Assembly (NCBI RefSeq): GCF_010747475.1
Contig: NZ_VSLZ01000004.1
Coordinates: 248,001 to 312,000, forward strand
Direction of reading: 5' to 3'
Length of the DNA: 64,000 nt
From: Halorussus sp. MSC15.2
Lineage (GTDB): Archaea > Halobacteriota > Halobacteria > Halobacteriales > Haladaptataceae
A program made the position numbers and the translations under genes. Below the pieces are notes generated by a model, which saw only the letters and a program-made list of their open reading frames with translations, had not been told where the DNA came from and made no database searches. Below are positions 51,966-60,943 of the stretch, in pieces (within the stretch, counting starts at the first letter, position 1; each line of letters starts with the position of its first letter).

Positions 51966-52049
51966 CAGACGACCGAGCGTAACACGGTCTCTTTGTTCGG
52001 ACTCTACCCCGGACTACTGCGACGAGTTTGCTCAATTCGTAGCGCGGGG

Positions 52050-52316
52050 TTATTCGGAGTACCCGAGTAACTGTCCGCCAAGAACGATAATCGCAGAGGC
52101 GAACAAAAGAATACCCACCCCGGAACCGAAGAGACCACTGTTTCCTGCTGGCGTCGGGCCAGTCGGTGGCGGTGAAAGCAGTTCGGTCAGGCCGAGTGCT
52201 ACGCCGTACAGGCCTCCAGTCACGAGAACCACACCGCCGAGAAGAACCAATGCGGTACCGGGAATCGACCGAGAGAGCATCCGGTCGAGTGATAGCCACG
52301 AGAACGACGCCGACAT
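52050..52316 (-). CDS. Small two-helix membrane protein
   Basis: 88 residues starting MSASFSWLSLDRMLSRSIPG at 52316. Helices GTALVLLGGVVLVTGGLYGVAL and GVGILLFASAIIVLGGQLLGYS are joined by a Pro/Thr/Gly linker. The DNA has lower GC than its neighbours. No function can be given. Confidence 0.55.
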   Translation of the reverse strand: MSASFSWLSLDRMLSRSIPGTALVLLGGVVLVTGGLYGVALGLTELLSPPPTGPTPAGNSGLFGSGVGILLFASAIIVLGGQLLGYSE

Positions 52317-52433
52317 AATTGAGCGTGTGCGCTCCACAGTAAATAGTTTTCTCCGCCGTGGCAGTTCGTGGTCGGTATCGGGCCAGAAGTCCACGAGATG
52401 TCTCGAAGAGAGAACCCGGATGGCGACCGACCG

Positions 52434-52958
52434 CTACGGCGAGTCCCGACGGTAGTCGTCCAGCCACGGCGGGGCCGTCCTGTCTCCGGACCACTCGAAC
52501 AGGTGACGCTTCTCGTTGGCGTAGTAGAGTCGGTAGGCCTCCACGTAGTCGTCGGCGTGCCACTGCCCCGTGACCTGCGGCGGGTCGCTCGGTTCGCCGG
52601 GCCAGTCGAGCGCCGAAATCTCGTCGCGGTCCAGCGACTCCACGGTGGCCCAACTCCCGTGGGTCTCCTCCGGCGGGTGATTCCACCGGTAGCGCCACTC
52701 GTCGTGCGCGGCCTCCGTGTAGTCGTGGAGGTACTCCCAGTTGTCGGGATGCGCGGCGGCCCACCGCGTCAGCGGGTGGTCGGCGTGAGAGAAGTAGAGG
52801 TCCTCGCGAGTCTCCGGGTCGCCCTCGGCGTAGCCGTTCGACTGGACCGCAGTGGTCAGGACCATCGCGTTCTCCAACACGGACGAGAGGACGTGGCGGT
52901 CCACCAACCAGCGCGCGGTCTGGTCCAAATCGCGGTCCAGCCAGAAGGCGTTGACCAT
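52434..52958 (-). CDS. Endonuclease-V-like / phage-associated family protein
   Basis: A 174-residue protein reading MVNAFWLDRDLDQTARWLVDRHVLSSVLENAMVLTTAVQ. This matches the pattern of a small phage and environmental family (FLDxDPxxxAxxLxDKHVxKMxLExAQxLxTA), which some annotations link to the pyrimidine-dimer glycosylase (T4 endonuclease V) fold. Central conserved-looking segments include WAAAHPDNWEYLHDYTEAAHDEWRYRWNHPPEE. No phage genes surround it, so it seems chromosomal. Enzymatic activity is uncertain. Confidence 0.6.
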   Translation of the reverse strand: MVNAFWLDRDLDQTARWLVDRHVLSSVLENAMVLTTAVQSNGYAEGDPETREDLYFSHADHPLTRWAAAHPDNWEYLHDYTEAAHDEWRYRWNHPPEETHGSWATVESLDRDEISALDWPGEPSDPPQVTGQWHADDYVEAYRLYYANEKRHLFEWSGDRTAPPWLDDYRRDSP

Positions 52959-53027
52959 GGCGGGCGTAAGGGACCGAGCGATTTAGGCGCGACGGGAGAG
53001 CGCTGACTGACAGAATGGGAACCGGCG

Positions 53028-53762
53028 TCAGTCCGCGGCGTCGGGGGCCGAATTCGCGAACTCGGCGGACGAGACGCCGCTCTCCGACGCGTCCTGTCCG
53101 CCGCCGGCGTCCAGCGCGTCGATGTTGACGAACAGGAACCCCGCGAAGCCGACTCGAATCAGCACGGCGATGTACTGCCCGAGTACGTGGACGCCGAAGG
53201 CGGTGAACGCGCCCGCCAGCGAGAGGAAGGCGAACGCGATGAGCATCCCGATGAGGAACAACAGGAGGTTACGCGACTTCCAGTGGAGCAGTCGCCGCTC
53301 GTCGGGGAGTCGCTGTGCGGTCTGCCAGATGGGACCCACGAACAGATACGCGAGTACGAGGTGGCCGCCGATGACCACCACCGTCGATGCGAGCGCGACG
53401 AGACCGCCCATCGGGGTCCCGAACTGGAAGGCGACGACCTGCACGAACGGGAACGCAGTGACGACGGCGAGTCTCCGACGCGAGACGTCCGCCAGCATCG
53501 CGGTGACGAACCACAGCACCGAGTAGGCGACAGCGTCGTTGAGGAACGTCGAGAGGAGGACCGTCTTCCCGCCGACGGAGACGCCGCCGATTCCGGCCGC
53601 CGCGAGGAAACTCGTCAGCACGCCGAGACCGACGACGAAGGTCATGAGGTTGCAGTACCGGCGACCGTGGTCCGGCACGTTTCTGAGCCACGCGACTAGC
53701 ACGGCGAGCGTCGCGGCGTACACGCACCCGGAGGTCGCGTACACGGCCGATTCGCTAATCAT
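53028..53762 (-). CDS. Sensory-rhodopsin-like 7-helix protein lacking the retinal lysine
   Basis: A 244-residue protein with seven helices, overlapping the transducer gene by eight bases. It aligns along nearly its whole length with archaeal sensory rhodopsin [12 protein letters not shown] after helix [10 protein letters not shown] after helix [12 protein letters not shown] at the end of helix [10 protein letters not shown] opening helix F and [10 protein letters not shown] in helix G. In that last motif Arg203 stands where TKVGFGF has the retinal-binding Lys; no Lys exists in helix G. Thr72 and Asn75 replace the helix-C Arg and Asp counterion, and AYS replaces TTP. The retinal-pocket aromatics of helix F are also missing. 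It probably cannot form a Schiff base and may sense something other than light. Gene order (transducer first) matches htr-sop operons. Confidence 0.75.
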   Translation of the reverse strand: MISESAVYATSGCVYAATLAVLVAWLRNVPDHGRRYCNLMTFVVGLGVLTSFLAAAGIGGVSVGGKTVLLSTFLNDAVAYSVLWFVTAMLADVSRRRLAVVTAFPFVQVVAFQFGTPMGGLVALASTVVVIGGHLVLAYLFVGPIWQTAQRLPDERRLLHWKSRNLLLFLIGMLIAFAFLSLAGAFTAFGVHVLGQYIAVLIRVGFAGFLFVNIDALDAGGGQDASESGVSSAEFANSAPDAAD

Positions 53763-55395
53763 CGTCACCTCCGGTGACCGCACCTGCGTCCGGACGAGGC
53801 GTCTCGTCCAAGCCACCGTCGTCCTTTGCACTGTCGTGACCGCCTTCGGCGTCGCCGTCGGTGTGACGCGTCTCGAACGCGGTCAGCATCGAACGGAGGT
53901 CTTCGGTCCGCTCGGCGAGGGCGTCGGCGCGCCTGCGCACGTCGCCCATGGTCTCGACTGTCTCGTCTGCCGTCGCCGCGAGGTCGTGCGAGCGGTCGGC
54001 GATGTCTATCGCGGCCTCACGGACGGTCTCGACCGCCGCCGCGACCTCCTCGGTCGCCGCCGCGCCGTCGTCGGTCGCGCGGCTAATCTCCGCCATGGCG
54101 TCGTCCACGTCGGTGACGGTGGTGGTCAACTCCCGGAGCGTATCGCCGGTGGCGGTCACGGTATCGACGCTCGCGTCTATCTTCGTCCTCGTGGCGGCCA
54201 TCTCCTCGGTCACCTCGGTGACGTCGGTTCGCGCGCCGTCGATTATCCCGTCGATTTCGTCGATGGCGTTCCGGGTCTCGGTCGCCAACTCCTTGACCTC
54301 GTCCGCGACCACGGCGAACCCGTCGCCGTCGGCGTCGGCGTGGGCGGCCTCGATGTTGGCGTTCAGCGCGAGCATGTTGGTCTGCTCGGCGATGTCGTCG
54401 ATGAGACCGGTCGTCGATTCGACCTCGTCCATCCGGTCGTCGAGTTGGTCCACCAACCGACCGAGTCCCGCGACGGCCTCCTCGAACTGCTCGATAGTAC
54501 CGACCGCCTCGGCCGCGCGCTCCGCGCCCGACTCCCCGACCTCCGCCGCGTCGCTGGCCCGTCCGGCGACCTCGTCGGTCGTGGAAGCGACTTCCTCGAT
54601 AGTCGCCGAGAGGTCGTTGGCCTCCTCGGCCGCGCTCTGCAGTTGGTCGGTCTGGTCGGTGATGGCGTCGGCGAGCGAGCGGATGTCCCCCGCGAGCGCC
54701 TCGTGGGACTCCTCGACCGCGGCCGCGTCCGCCGCGACCGCGTTGCTGGCGCGTTCGACCTCGGCGGCGAAGTCGAGTATCTCCTCGATAGTGCCGGACA
54801 GCGACTCGGCCATCTCGTCGTACGCGCCGCCGATGCGTTCGATGGCCTCGATGTCTCCGCTCGTGTCGAGTCGGTGCGTGAAGTCGCCGTCCGCGGCCGA
54901 CGACATGGCGTCGCCGATTTCCGACGCCTGTTCGAGGAGCAGGTCGTTTCGCTCCTCGGCCTCCTGTTGAGCGCGTTCGGCCCGTTTCCGGGCGCGTTCG
55001 GCCTCTTCTCTGGCGGCGTCGGACTCGTCGAACGCCTCGTCGAGCGACTGCCGCATCGTGTCGAACGACGACGCCAACTGTCCGAACTCGTCGCCCCGGT
55101 CGCTCTCGGGCGAGACGTCGAGGTCACCGTCCTCGATGGCCTCGGCGGCGTCCGTCAGATTCCGGAGTTCGATACCGACGCTACCGCCGAGAACGATACC
55201 GAGCAGTCCGACGTGAAGCGCGAGGACGAACAGCGTTCCGGCGACCGCGCGAGCACCGTCGCCGCCGCCGCGCGCCACGTCCAGCGCGAACAGGACGCCG
55301 AACGCCATCGTCACGGCGAGCGTGACGAACAGCGCCGCGCCGATGCGGCGACTGTACTTCCTCGCGACCCAATCTCGGAGAGAACGTCTCTTCAT
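53755..55395 (-). CDS. HtrII-like methyl-accepting transducer
   Basis: A 546-residue transducer, start at [10 protein letters not shown] (55395; a GTG three codons upstream is possible). Two helices at about residues 18-39 and 49-72 are joined by a short loop with no ligand-binding domain, exactly as in archaeal rhodopsin transducers. A HAMP domain follows ([37 protein letters not shown]), then a second HAMP-like segment ([36 protein letters not shown]). The signalling tip is [40 protein letters not shown]. The N-terminal layout closely resembles the Natronomonas HtrII pattern. It overlaps the opsin-like gene at 53762, so the two form a receptor-transducer pair feeding CheA. Confidence 0.9.
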   Translation of the reverse strand: MKRRSLRDWVARKYSRRIGAALFVTLAVTMAFGVLFALDVARGGGDGARAVAGTLFVLALHVGLLGIVLGGSVGIELRNLTDAAEAIEDGDLDVSPESDRGDEFGQLASSFDTMRQSLDEAFDESDAAREEAERARKRAERAQQEAEERNDLLLEQASEIGDAMSSAADGDFTHRLDTSGDIEAIERIGGAYDEMAESLSGTIEEILDFAAEVERASNAVAADAAAVEESHEALAGDIRSLADAITDQTDQLQSAAEEANDLSATIEEVASTTDEVAGRASDAAEVGESGAERAAEAVGTIEQFEEAVAGLGRLVDQLDDRMDEVESTTGLIDDIAEQTNMLALNANIEAAHADADGDGFAVVADEVKELATETRNAIDEIDGIIDGARTDVTEVTEEMAATRTKIDASVDTVTATGDTLRELTTTVTDVDDAMAEISRATDDGAAATEEVAAAVETVREAAIDIADRSHDLAATADETVETMGDVRRRADALAERTEDLRSMLTAFETRHTDGDAEGGHDSAKDDGGLDETPRPDAGAVTGGDDD

Positions 55396-55695
55396 TACGA
55401 CCACTCTTTCAAGTTACCGTTTGTATACCTTTGGACCACAGTATCACGAGGAATAATTTCGGGTTCGAGACGCTCATGACGCCGTATACGAGCTATCCAT
55501 CGTAAATTTCTGTTTTTAAACTCGTAAACATTCTCCGGTCGTGTTTCTTCCATCGTTTCCAAGCACGTCACATAGCGATGGAACCGACGGTGCCGGTTCG
55601 AGTCCCACCGCGTAGACGGAGACTGTCGGGAGAGTCGAGGTCGGTTTCCGGCAATCAGCGTTTTACCGCTCGCTACCGTCGCTCCTTCGGTAACC
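55396..55695. other. Divergent promoter region of htr-like and SDR genes
   Basis: 300 bases. On the minus strand TATACAAACGG (about 55417-55427) is a good TATA-like box 22-32 bases before the transducer start. AT-rich sequence (AAATTTCTGTTTTTAAACTCG, about 55503-55523) is the most A+T-dense point. A ggttcgagtccc string at about 55601 resembles a tRNA T arm but does not pair. Confidence 0.5.
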
Positions 55696-56508
55696 ATGGC
55701 GGAGTACGATTTCGACGGACAGGTGGCGTTCGTGACGGGAGCGGCCCGCGGACAAGGTCGTTCGCACGCCCTGCGGTACGCCGAGAACGGTGCGGACGTG
55801 GTGTGTGCCGACATCTGCGAGACGACCGACGAATCGACGTACGAACTGGGCGACGAGACCGAACTGGACGAGACCGCCCGGGAGGTCGAGGAGCGCGGCC
55901 AGCGAGCGCTCGGCGTCCAGATGGACGTGTCGGACGCCGCCGAGGTCGAGGCCGGGGTGGAACACGCCGTCTCGGAGTTCGGCCGCATCGACATCCTCGC
56001 CAACAACGCCGGGGTCGCGCCGGTCTCGGGGCTGATGGAACTGGACGAGGAGACGTGGGACCACGCGCTCGACGTGAACCTCAAGGGGATGTGGCTCTGC
56101 GCGAAGCACGTCGGCCAGCACATGATAGAACGCGGCGAGGGCGGGCGCATCGTCAACACCTCCTCGACCGCCGGGATGGTCGCCTCGCCCGGACTGGGCC
56201 ACTACAGCGCCGCTAAGCACGGCGTCGTCGGTTTGACGAAGAACCTCGCGATGGAACTGGCCCAGTACGACGTGACGGTCAACGCGGTGTGTCCGACCGC
56301 GGTAGACACCGCGATGGTGGGCGGCATCGTCGAGTCCATCGGCGAGGAGATGGCCGAAATCGCCGAGCAGTCTGGACCGGACAACGTGTTGGGCGAAATC
56401 GTGCAACCCGAGGACGTGAGCGCGGCGTTCATGTGGCTGTCGAGCGACGACGCCCGCTACGTCACCGGCATCGCGCTCCCGGTCGCGGCGGGGGCGACCG
56501 CGATATGA
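55696..56508 (+). CDS. Short-chain dehydrogenase/reductase
   Basis: A 270-residue SDR: VAFVTGAARGQGRSHALRYAENGADVV (TGxxxGxG cofactor loop), ILANNAGVAPV (NNAG), NTSSTAGMVASPGLGHYSAAKHGVVG (Ser and YxxxK catalytic residues) and NAVCPTAVDTAM. The TGAARGQGRSHA string and a 12-residue acidic insertion after ADICE are typical of a subgroup often called mycofactocin-coupled SDRs, but no mycofactocin genes are visible. Substrate unknown. Confidence 0.92.
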   Translation: MAEYDFDGQVAFVTGAARGQGRSHALRYAENGADVVCADICETTDESTYELGDETELDETAREVEERGQRALGVQMDVSDAAEVEAGVEHAVSEFGRIDILANNAGVAPVSGLMELDEETWDHALDVNLKGMWLCAKHVGQHMIERGEGGRIVNTSSTAGMVASPGLGHYSAAKHGVVGLTKNLAMELAQYDVTVNAVCPTAVDTAMVGGIVESIGEEMAEIAEQSGPDNVLGEIVQPEDVSAAFMWLSSDDARYVTGIALPVAAGATAI

Positions 56509-56515
56509 ACGCTCG

Positions 56516-57700
56516 GTGAGACCAGTGAACTTGGAGACGTTTCTGGACTACGACCGGAATCGAATCGCGTGGTGGCTCTACATCGTCGCGTTAGCCATCG
56601 GCGTCGCATTCGTCGGCTACTCGTTCGTGGGGATGTTCGTGCTGGGCGTGTTCTTCTACTACGCGTCGCGGCCCATCGACGACCGAATCGGCGAGTACGT
56701 GGACAACGACGGACTGGCGGCGGGCCTGACGCTGGCGGGCATCGTGACGCCGATACTGTTCGTAGTGGGCTACGTAATCTTGGTGGGGCTACAGGACTTA
56801 GCGTCGCTGTCGGGGACGCCGGGGAGCGGACTGCTCGCGCCGGTGTTGAACGTCGGGGAGTTCACCTCGAACCAGCAGAGCCTGCTCGACACGCTGTTGG
56901 AGAACCCGGGGAAACTCCGCTCGCTCGACACGGACCGCGTCCGGCAACTGGTGAGTACCGCTCTCTCCGCGCTGGGAACCGTGGTCAACGTCCTCATCGT
57001 CCTCTCGCTGGCGTTCGGACTGGCGTTCTTCCTGCTCCGGGACGACGACAGAATCGCGGCGTGGTTCCGCGACGAGATGGCCCCCGAGGGGACGACCGGG
57101 TACGCCTACGCCTACGCCGTGGACGACGAACTGGAGACGGTCTTCTTCGGGAACTTGGTGTTCGTCCTCGTCATGGCCGTCCTCGCGGCGGTCGTCTACT
57201 ACGGGTTCAACTTCCTCGCGCCGCCCGCCCTGACCATCCCGTTCGCCATCTTGCTGGCGCTGCTGACGGGGGTGGCCAGCCTCATCCCGCTCGTCGTCGG
57301 GAAGGTGGTCTACGTGCCGATAGTCGCGTACCTCGCGTGGGTCGCGTCCGGACAGGGCGGTGTGGCGATGATATACCCCATCGGTCTGTTGGTGGTGTCG
57401 TTCCTCGTCCTCGACATCCTGCCCCAGACGTTCCTCCAGCCCTACATCTCGGGCAACGACATCCACGTCGGTATCATGATGTTCGCGTACATCCTCGGCC
57501 CGATTCTGTTCGGGTGGTACGGGTTCTTCCTGCTCCCGCTGTTCTTCGTGCTGGTGATTCAGGCGGTCCGCATCGTCGTGACCGACCTGATTCACGGCGA
57601 CGAACTCAGTCCGGACGTGGACGCCGCGCCCTCGCTCGGAGAACGCGACCTCGGCGAGATGGGCGACTCCGACGAGGACGACTCCGCGACCTCCTCGTGA
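56516..57700 (+). CDS. AI-2E family transporter
   Basis: A 394-residue membrane protein starting at GTG 56516, seven bases after the SDR stop. About eight helices with the AI-2E family segment FAILLALLTGVASLIPLVVGKVVYVP and PQTFLQPYISGNDIHVGIMMFAYILGPILFGWYGFFLLPLFFVL. Members export autoinducer-2 or act as sodium/proton antiporters; in haloarchaea antiport is more likely, but untested here. The acidic C-terminus faces the cytoplasm. Confidence 0.88.
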   Translation: MRPVNLETFLDYDRNRIAWWLYIVALAIGVAFVGYSFVGMFVLGVFFYYASRPIDDRIGEYVDNDGLAAGLTLAGIVTPILFVVGYVILVGLQDLASLSGTPGSGLLAPVLNVGEFTSNQQSLLDTLLENPGKLRSLDTDRVRQLVSTALSALGTVVNVLIVLSLAFGLAFFLLRDDDRIAAWFRDEMAPEGTTGYAYAYAVDDELETVFFGNLVFVLVMAVLAAVVYYGFNFLAPPALTIPFAILLALLTGVASLIPLVVGKVVYVPIVAYLAWVASGQGGVAMIYPIGLLVVSFLVLDILPQTFLQPYISGNDIHVGIMMFAYILGPILFGWYGFFLLPLFFVLVIQAVRIVVTDLIHGDELSPDVDAAPSLGERDLGEMGDSDEDDSATSS

Positions 57701-57768
57701 CTGGAACACCTTCTCCCGACGCCAACACCACGCCCTGACGACAACACCACGTCCCGACGCGAGGCGAA

Positions 57769-59202
57769 CTACCGTCGGACGAACGTCGGCGTCCCCGGGT
57801 TTCCGGCGTCCCGATACCCGAGCGACCGGAGCGCGTACACGAGGTCGGCGAGCGCGTAGTCGGCCGACTCGGTGACGGGGAGCGCGTCGTCGGTGTAGTC
57901 GGCGGTTCGCTCCCGGAGGTCGTCCAGCGAGACCTCCGCGCCGGGCGAGTCTGCGAGCGCGGCGCGAACCGAGTCGTCGTCCGGGCCGAGGTCGTAGCTC
58001 TCGCGCTTGGTCTGGACGCGCTCCCGGAGGTCGCGGTGGGTCCGACGGGCCGACCGGTCGGGGTCCCGGACGCGCGCGACGCGGGCCACGAGGCGGCGGT
58101 TCTCGCGGACCGCCCGGTCCCAGTTTCGGACCGCGGTAACTGCGATATCGGCGAGGTCGTCGGGGTCACCGACGAGACGGTAGTCGTCGGGCACGCAGTC
58201 GTATATCCATGGTTCGTCTCGGAGAACGAGCACCTGTCCGCTGGCGGCCTGCTCGAAGGGCGTCCGGGCCATGGTCTCGTACTCGCTGGCGCAGACCGCG
58301 AGGTCGCCGCGCCGGAGCGCGGTCTCGTAGGTCTCGCGGTCGGCTTCCGGGAAGGTCTCGACCCACTCGGGACTCGCGTACTCGTCCGGTATCTGCTCCA
58401 TGCTCGTGAGTAGCGTCTCGACGCCGAACTCCTCGTGCAGGCGCTCGCCGACCGCGAGGAGACGGTCGGCGCGTTTCTTCTCCCAGAGCGACCCCGCGAG
58501 GTGGAGGACCTCGGGAGCGTCGGCGTACGACTCCTCGAACCCCGAGAGGTCGATGGGACTCCCGGTCTCGATTGCGTCGTCGAGCGCGTCTTCGACCACC
58601 TCGGGACGGAGAACCTCGGTCGCGCGCTCGCGGAGTCGGTCGGCGTCCACTCCGGCCTTGAACCAGACCCCGTCGGCGAAGACGGCCCCGGCCATCGCCA
58701 TCCTGCTCTGGAACTCGTCGCGGTACGAGCAGTAGCGGTACTTGAACGGGACCTGCAGGTCGTGGACGTTGGCTATCACGTCGAAGGGAACCACGTCGGC
58801 GGCCCACCGGTCGGTCTGCTGGCAGAGCCACTTGCGGAGGTCGAACCGGCCGGTCCGGCGCTGGTCCACGACGGCGTCGAGGTACGCGCCCCGGTCGTAG
58901 ATAGCGCGCTTCAGCGCGTCGAGTTCGGCCCAACTGTAGCCGCCCTCGGTGAAGATGTCGGCCTCGTCTGGCCGGTCGGTGCCGTCTCCGCCATCACCGA
59001 ACGGTTCGGCCCGAATCGCGGTGACCCGCTCGCGGTCGGCCAGAATCGCCTCGTCCGGGACCTGCGGCGGGACGAGCCAGTAGACGTGGAGCGCGGGGTC
59101 GCGGTCGAGCCACCCCTCGACCCACGTCGCGGCGTCGCCGAGGGTGCCGTTTGCCGTCGGGTCGTCGGGGCGGTAGAGTTCCGGAATTAGCAGGACGCGC
59201 AT
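57769..59202 (-). CDS. Glycosyltransferase-like protein
   Basis: A 477-residue protein starting MRVLLIPELYRPDDPTANGTLGDAATWVEGW. It has GT-B features: HDLQVPFKYRY, a second domain beginning VLHLAGSLWEKKRADRLLAVGERL, and FEQAASGQVLVLRDEPW in place of the usual E-x7-E loop. The C-terminal 100 residues are helical and charged. The donor and acceptor are unknown; the degenerate motif leaves open that it is a non-catalytic relative. Confidence 0.7.
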   Translation of the reverse strand: MRVLLIPELYRPDDPTANGTLGDAATWVEGWLDRDPALHVYWLVPPQVPDEAILADRERVTAIRAEPFGDGGDGTDRPDEADIFTEGGYSWAELDALKRAIYDRGAYLDAVVDQRRTGRFDLRKWLCQQTDRWAADVVPFDVIANVHDLQVPFKYRYCSYRDEFQSRMAMAGAVFADGVWFKAGVDADRLRERATEVLRPEVVEDALDDAIETGSPIDLSGFEESYADAPEVLHLAGSLWEKKRADRLLAVGERLHEEFGVETLLTSMEQIPDEYASPEWVETFPEADRETYETALRRGDLAVCASEYETMARTPFEQAASGQVLVLRDEPWIYDCVPDDYRLVGDPDDLADIAVTAVRNWDRAVRENRRLVARVARVRDPDRSARRTHRDLRERVQTKRESYDLGPDDDSVRAALADSPGAEVSLDDLRERTADYTDDALPVTESADYALADLVYALRSLGYRDAGNPGTPTFVRR

Positions 59203-59449
59203 CGAGAGTCACCTGTTCGGTCGCGTCGTCCGTGAAAACGACAGCGAGTAGTTTGAACGTCTCGGCCGTTCCGCACCGTCGTAGCGCGAGAGAGCGACCC
59301 GACGGTCGGCAGTCGGTACTGCGTTCCGTTTCCTCGGAATCTCGTTCGGGTCCCGACGTGACGAGTGTCTCGTTTTTGTCGTCCGCTCGCGTGTTTCGAG
59401 AGTCGTACCAGAAACGCCTTTTCAGTAGCGTTCGTGGTATCGTGCGGAG

Positions 59450-59656
59450 ATGGTTCGTTTGAAAATTTTGGTCGCGGTGATGCTCGTCCTCGCGCTGTTC
59501 AGTGGCGCAACGGCGGGTGTCGCAGTCGCACAGGGAGAAAGTGACGAGAATCACTGTCGAGGTCTCCACAACGCCGACGAGAGAACTGACGGCACGTCGG
59601 GCGAAGATACCGTGAGAGACGTGCACAGTCTGTGTCATCACGGCGAACTGGGCTGA
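59450..59656 (+). CDS. Small secreted peptide
   Basis: 68 residues: a signal peptide MVRLKILVAVMLVLALFSGATAGVAVAQ with an Ala-x-Ala type cleavage site, then a 40-residue acidic mature part with two Cys and two His pairs (HCRGLHNADE ... HSLCHHGELG). The Cys/His pattern could bind a metal or form one disulphide. A T7 run follows the stop. Family not recognised. Confidence 0.6.
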   Translation: MVRLKILVAVMLVLALFSGATAGVAVAQGESDENHCRGLHNADERTDGTSGEDTVRDVHSLCHHGELG

Positions 59657-59670
59657 GCAGCTCCCGCGTA

Positions 59671-59677
59671 TTTTTTT
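59671..59677 (+). terminator. T7 run after the secreted peptide gene
   Basis: TTTTTTT fourteen bases downstream of the stop, in an otherwise GC-rich context, matches the oligo-T signals that end archaeal transcripts. Confidence 0.55.
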
Positions 59678-59903
59678 GTCCGTATCGGTAGCGTTTTGGT
59701 CTAAAGTTCGGTCAGCCTCCGGGGTCCCGAAGAGGGAGAGACCGTACTATTATCGGCCCGAGTGACGACGCATCCACGCTTTCGAGGAGTTGCTTCGGGT
59801 CGGACGTCCAAGTTCTGCCGTCGAACTCTCCCCGACGATTCCTCCCGCTGACCGAGAGACTCGATTCCGAAACCATTAGCCTCCGCCGTCCGAAGTCCGG
59901 ATA

Positions 59904-60916
59904 ATGAGCGACCTTCTCGTGCGCGCCGCCCGAGGTGAGCGGACCGAGCGACCACCCGTCTGGCTGATGCGACAGGCGGGTCGGTACATCCCGGAGTACC
60001 GCGAGATTCGGCAGGACTACACCTTCAGAGAGGCCATCTCGACGCCCGAGGTGGCCGAGCGCATCACGCTCCTGCCGTGGGACATCTTCGAACCCGACGG
60101 ACTCGTGATGTTCTCGGACATCCTGACCGTCCTCGAACCGCTGGGGCTGGACTACCACATCGAGAGCGGCGTGGGTCCGGTCATCGAGAACCCCGTGACC
60201 CGACCGGACGAGGTGCCCGAGAGCCACACCGACGTGCGGGAGGAACTCGATTACGTCGGCGCGCTCCTCGAACGACTCCAGCGGAGCGTCGGCGACCGGA
60301 CCAGCATCATCGGCTTCACCGGCGGCCCGTTCACCCTCGCGGCCTACGCCGTCGCGGGCCAACCCGCGGGCAAGAAGCAGAAGCCCATCCGGCGGTTCCG
60401 CGTCGAGTACCCCGAGGCGTTCCGGAGCCTGCTCGAACGATTTACCGACGTTGTGGTCGAGTACGTCGAGTATCAGGTCGAGGCGGGCGCGGACGTGATT
60501 CAGTTGTTCGACACCTACGCCGGACTCCTGACCCCCGACGACTACCGGGAGTTCGTCCAACCGCTCCACCGGCGCATCTTCGAGGCAATCGACGTGCCCT
60601 CCATCGCCTTCGTGCGCAACCCCGGCGGCACGCTGGACCTGCTGGCGGACTCGGGCGCGGACGCGGTGAGCCTCGACTGGACGGTGGACATGCGCCGCGC
60701 CGCGAACAGTTAGGGGAGATGCCGGTGCAGGGCAACCTCGACCCGTCGTACCTGCTCGGCGACGAGGAGTTCGTCCGCGAGAAGACCGCGGAGGTCATTG
60801 AGAAGGCCGGACCCGAGGGTCACATCCTGAATCTGGGCCACGGCATCGACCGCGAGACGCCGGTCGAGAACGCGAAGGCGTTCGTCGAGACGGCGAAGGA
60901 GTGGGAGTGGGAGTAG
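59904..60916 (+). CDS. hemE: Uroporphyrinogen decarboxylase HemE (frameshifted)
   Basis: The first frame (MSDLLVRAARGERTERPPVWLMRQAGRYIPEYREIRQDY to ...VDMRRAANS, stop at 60711) carries the HemE signature PVWLMRQAGRY, GFTGGPFTLAAYAVAG and DTYAGLL. The last 67 residues continue in another frame: LGEMPVQGNLDPSYLLG, GHILNLGHGIDRETPVENAKAFVE. One missing C in gaaCagtta at about 60707 accounts for the break; restored, the protein has 337 residues. HemE makes coproporphyrinogen III. With hemY and hemH downstream it marks a bacterial-type heme route. Loss of the C-terminal NLGHG part would inactivate it, so error or recent mutation are the options. Confidence 0.85.
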
Positions 60917-60943
60917 AGAGACGAACTCGCCAGTGACCGACCA

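Noticed and set aside
55598-55620. tRNA-like T arm (ggttcgagtccc) upstream of the SDR gene
   Set aside because: The five bases either side of the TTCGAGT loop do not pair, and no acceptor stem, D arm or anticodon arm can be built around it.
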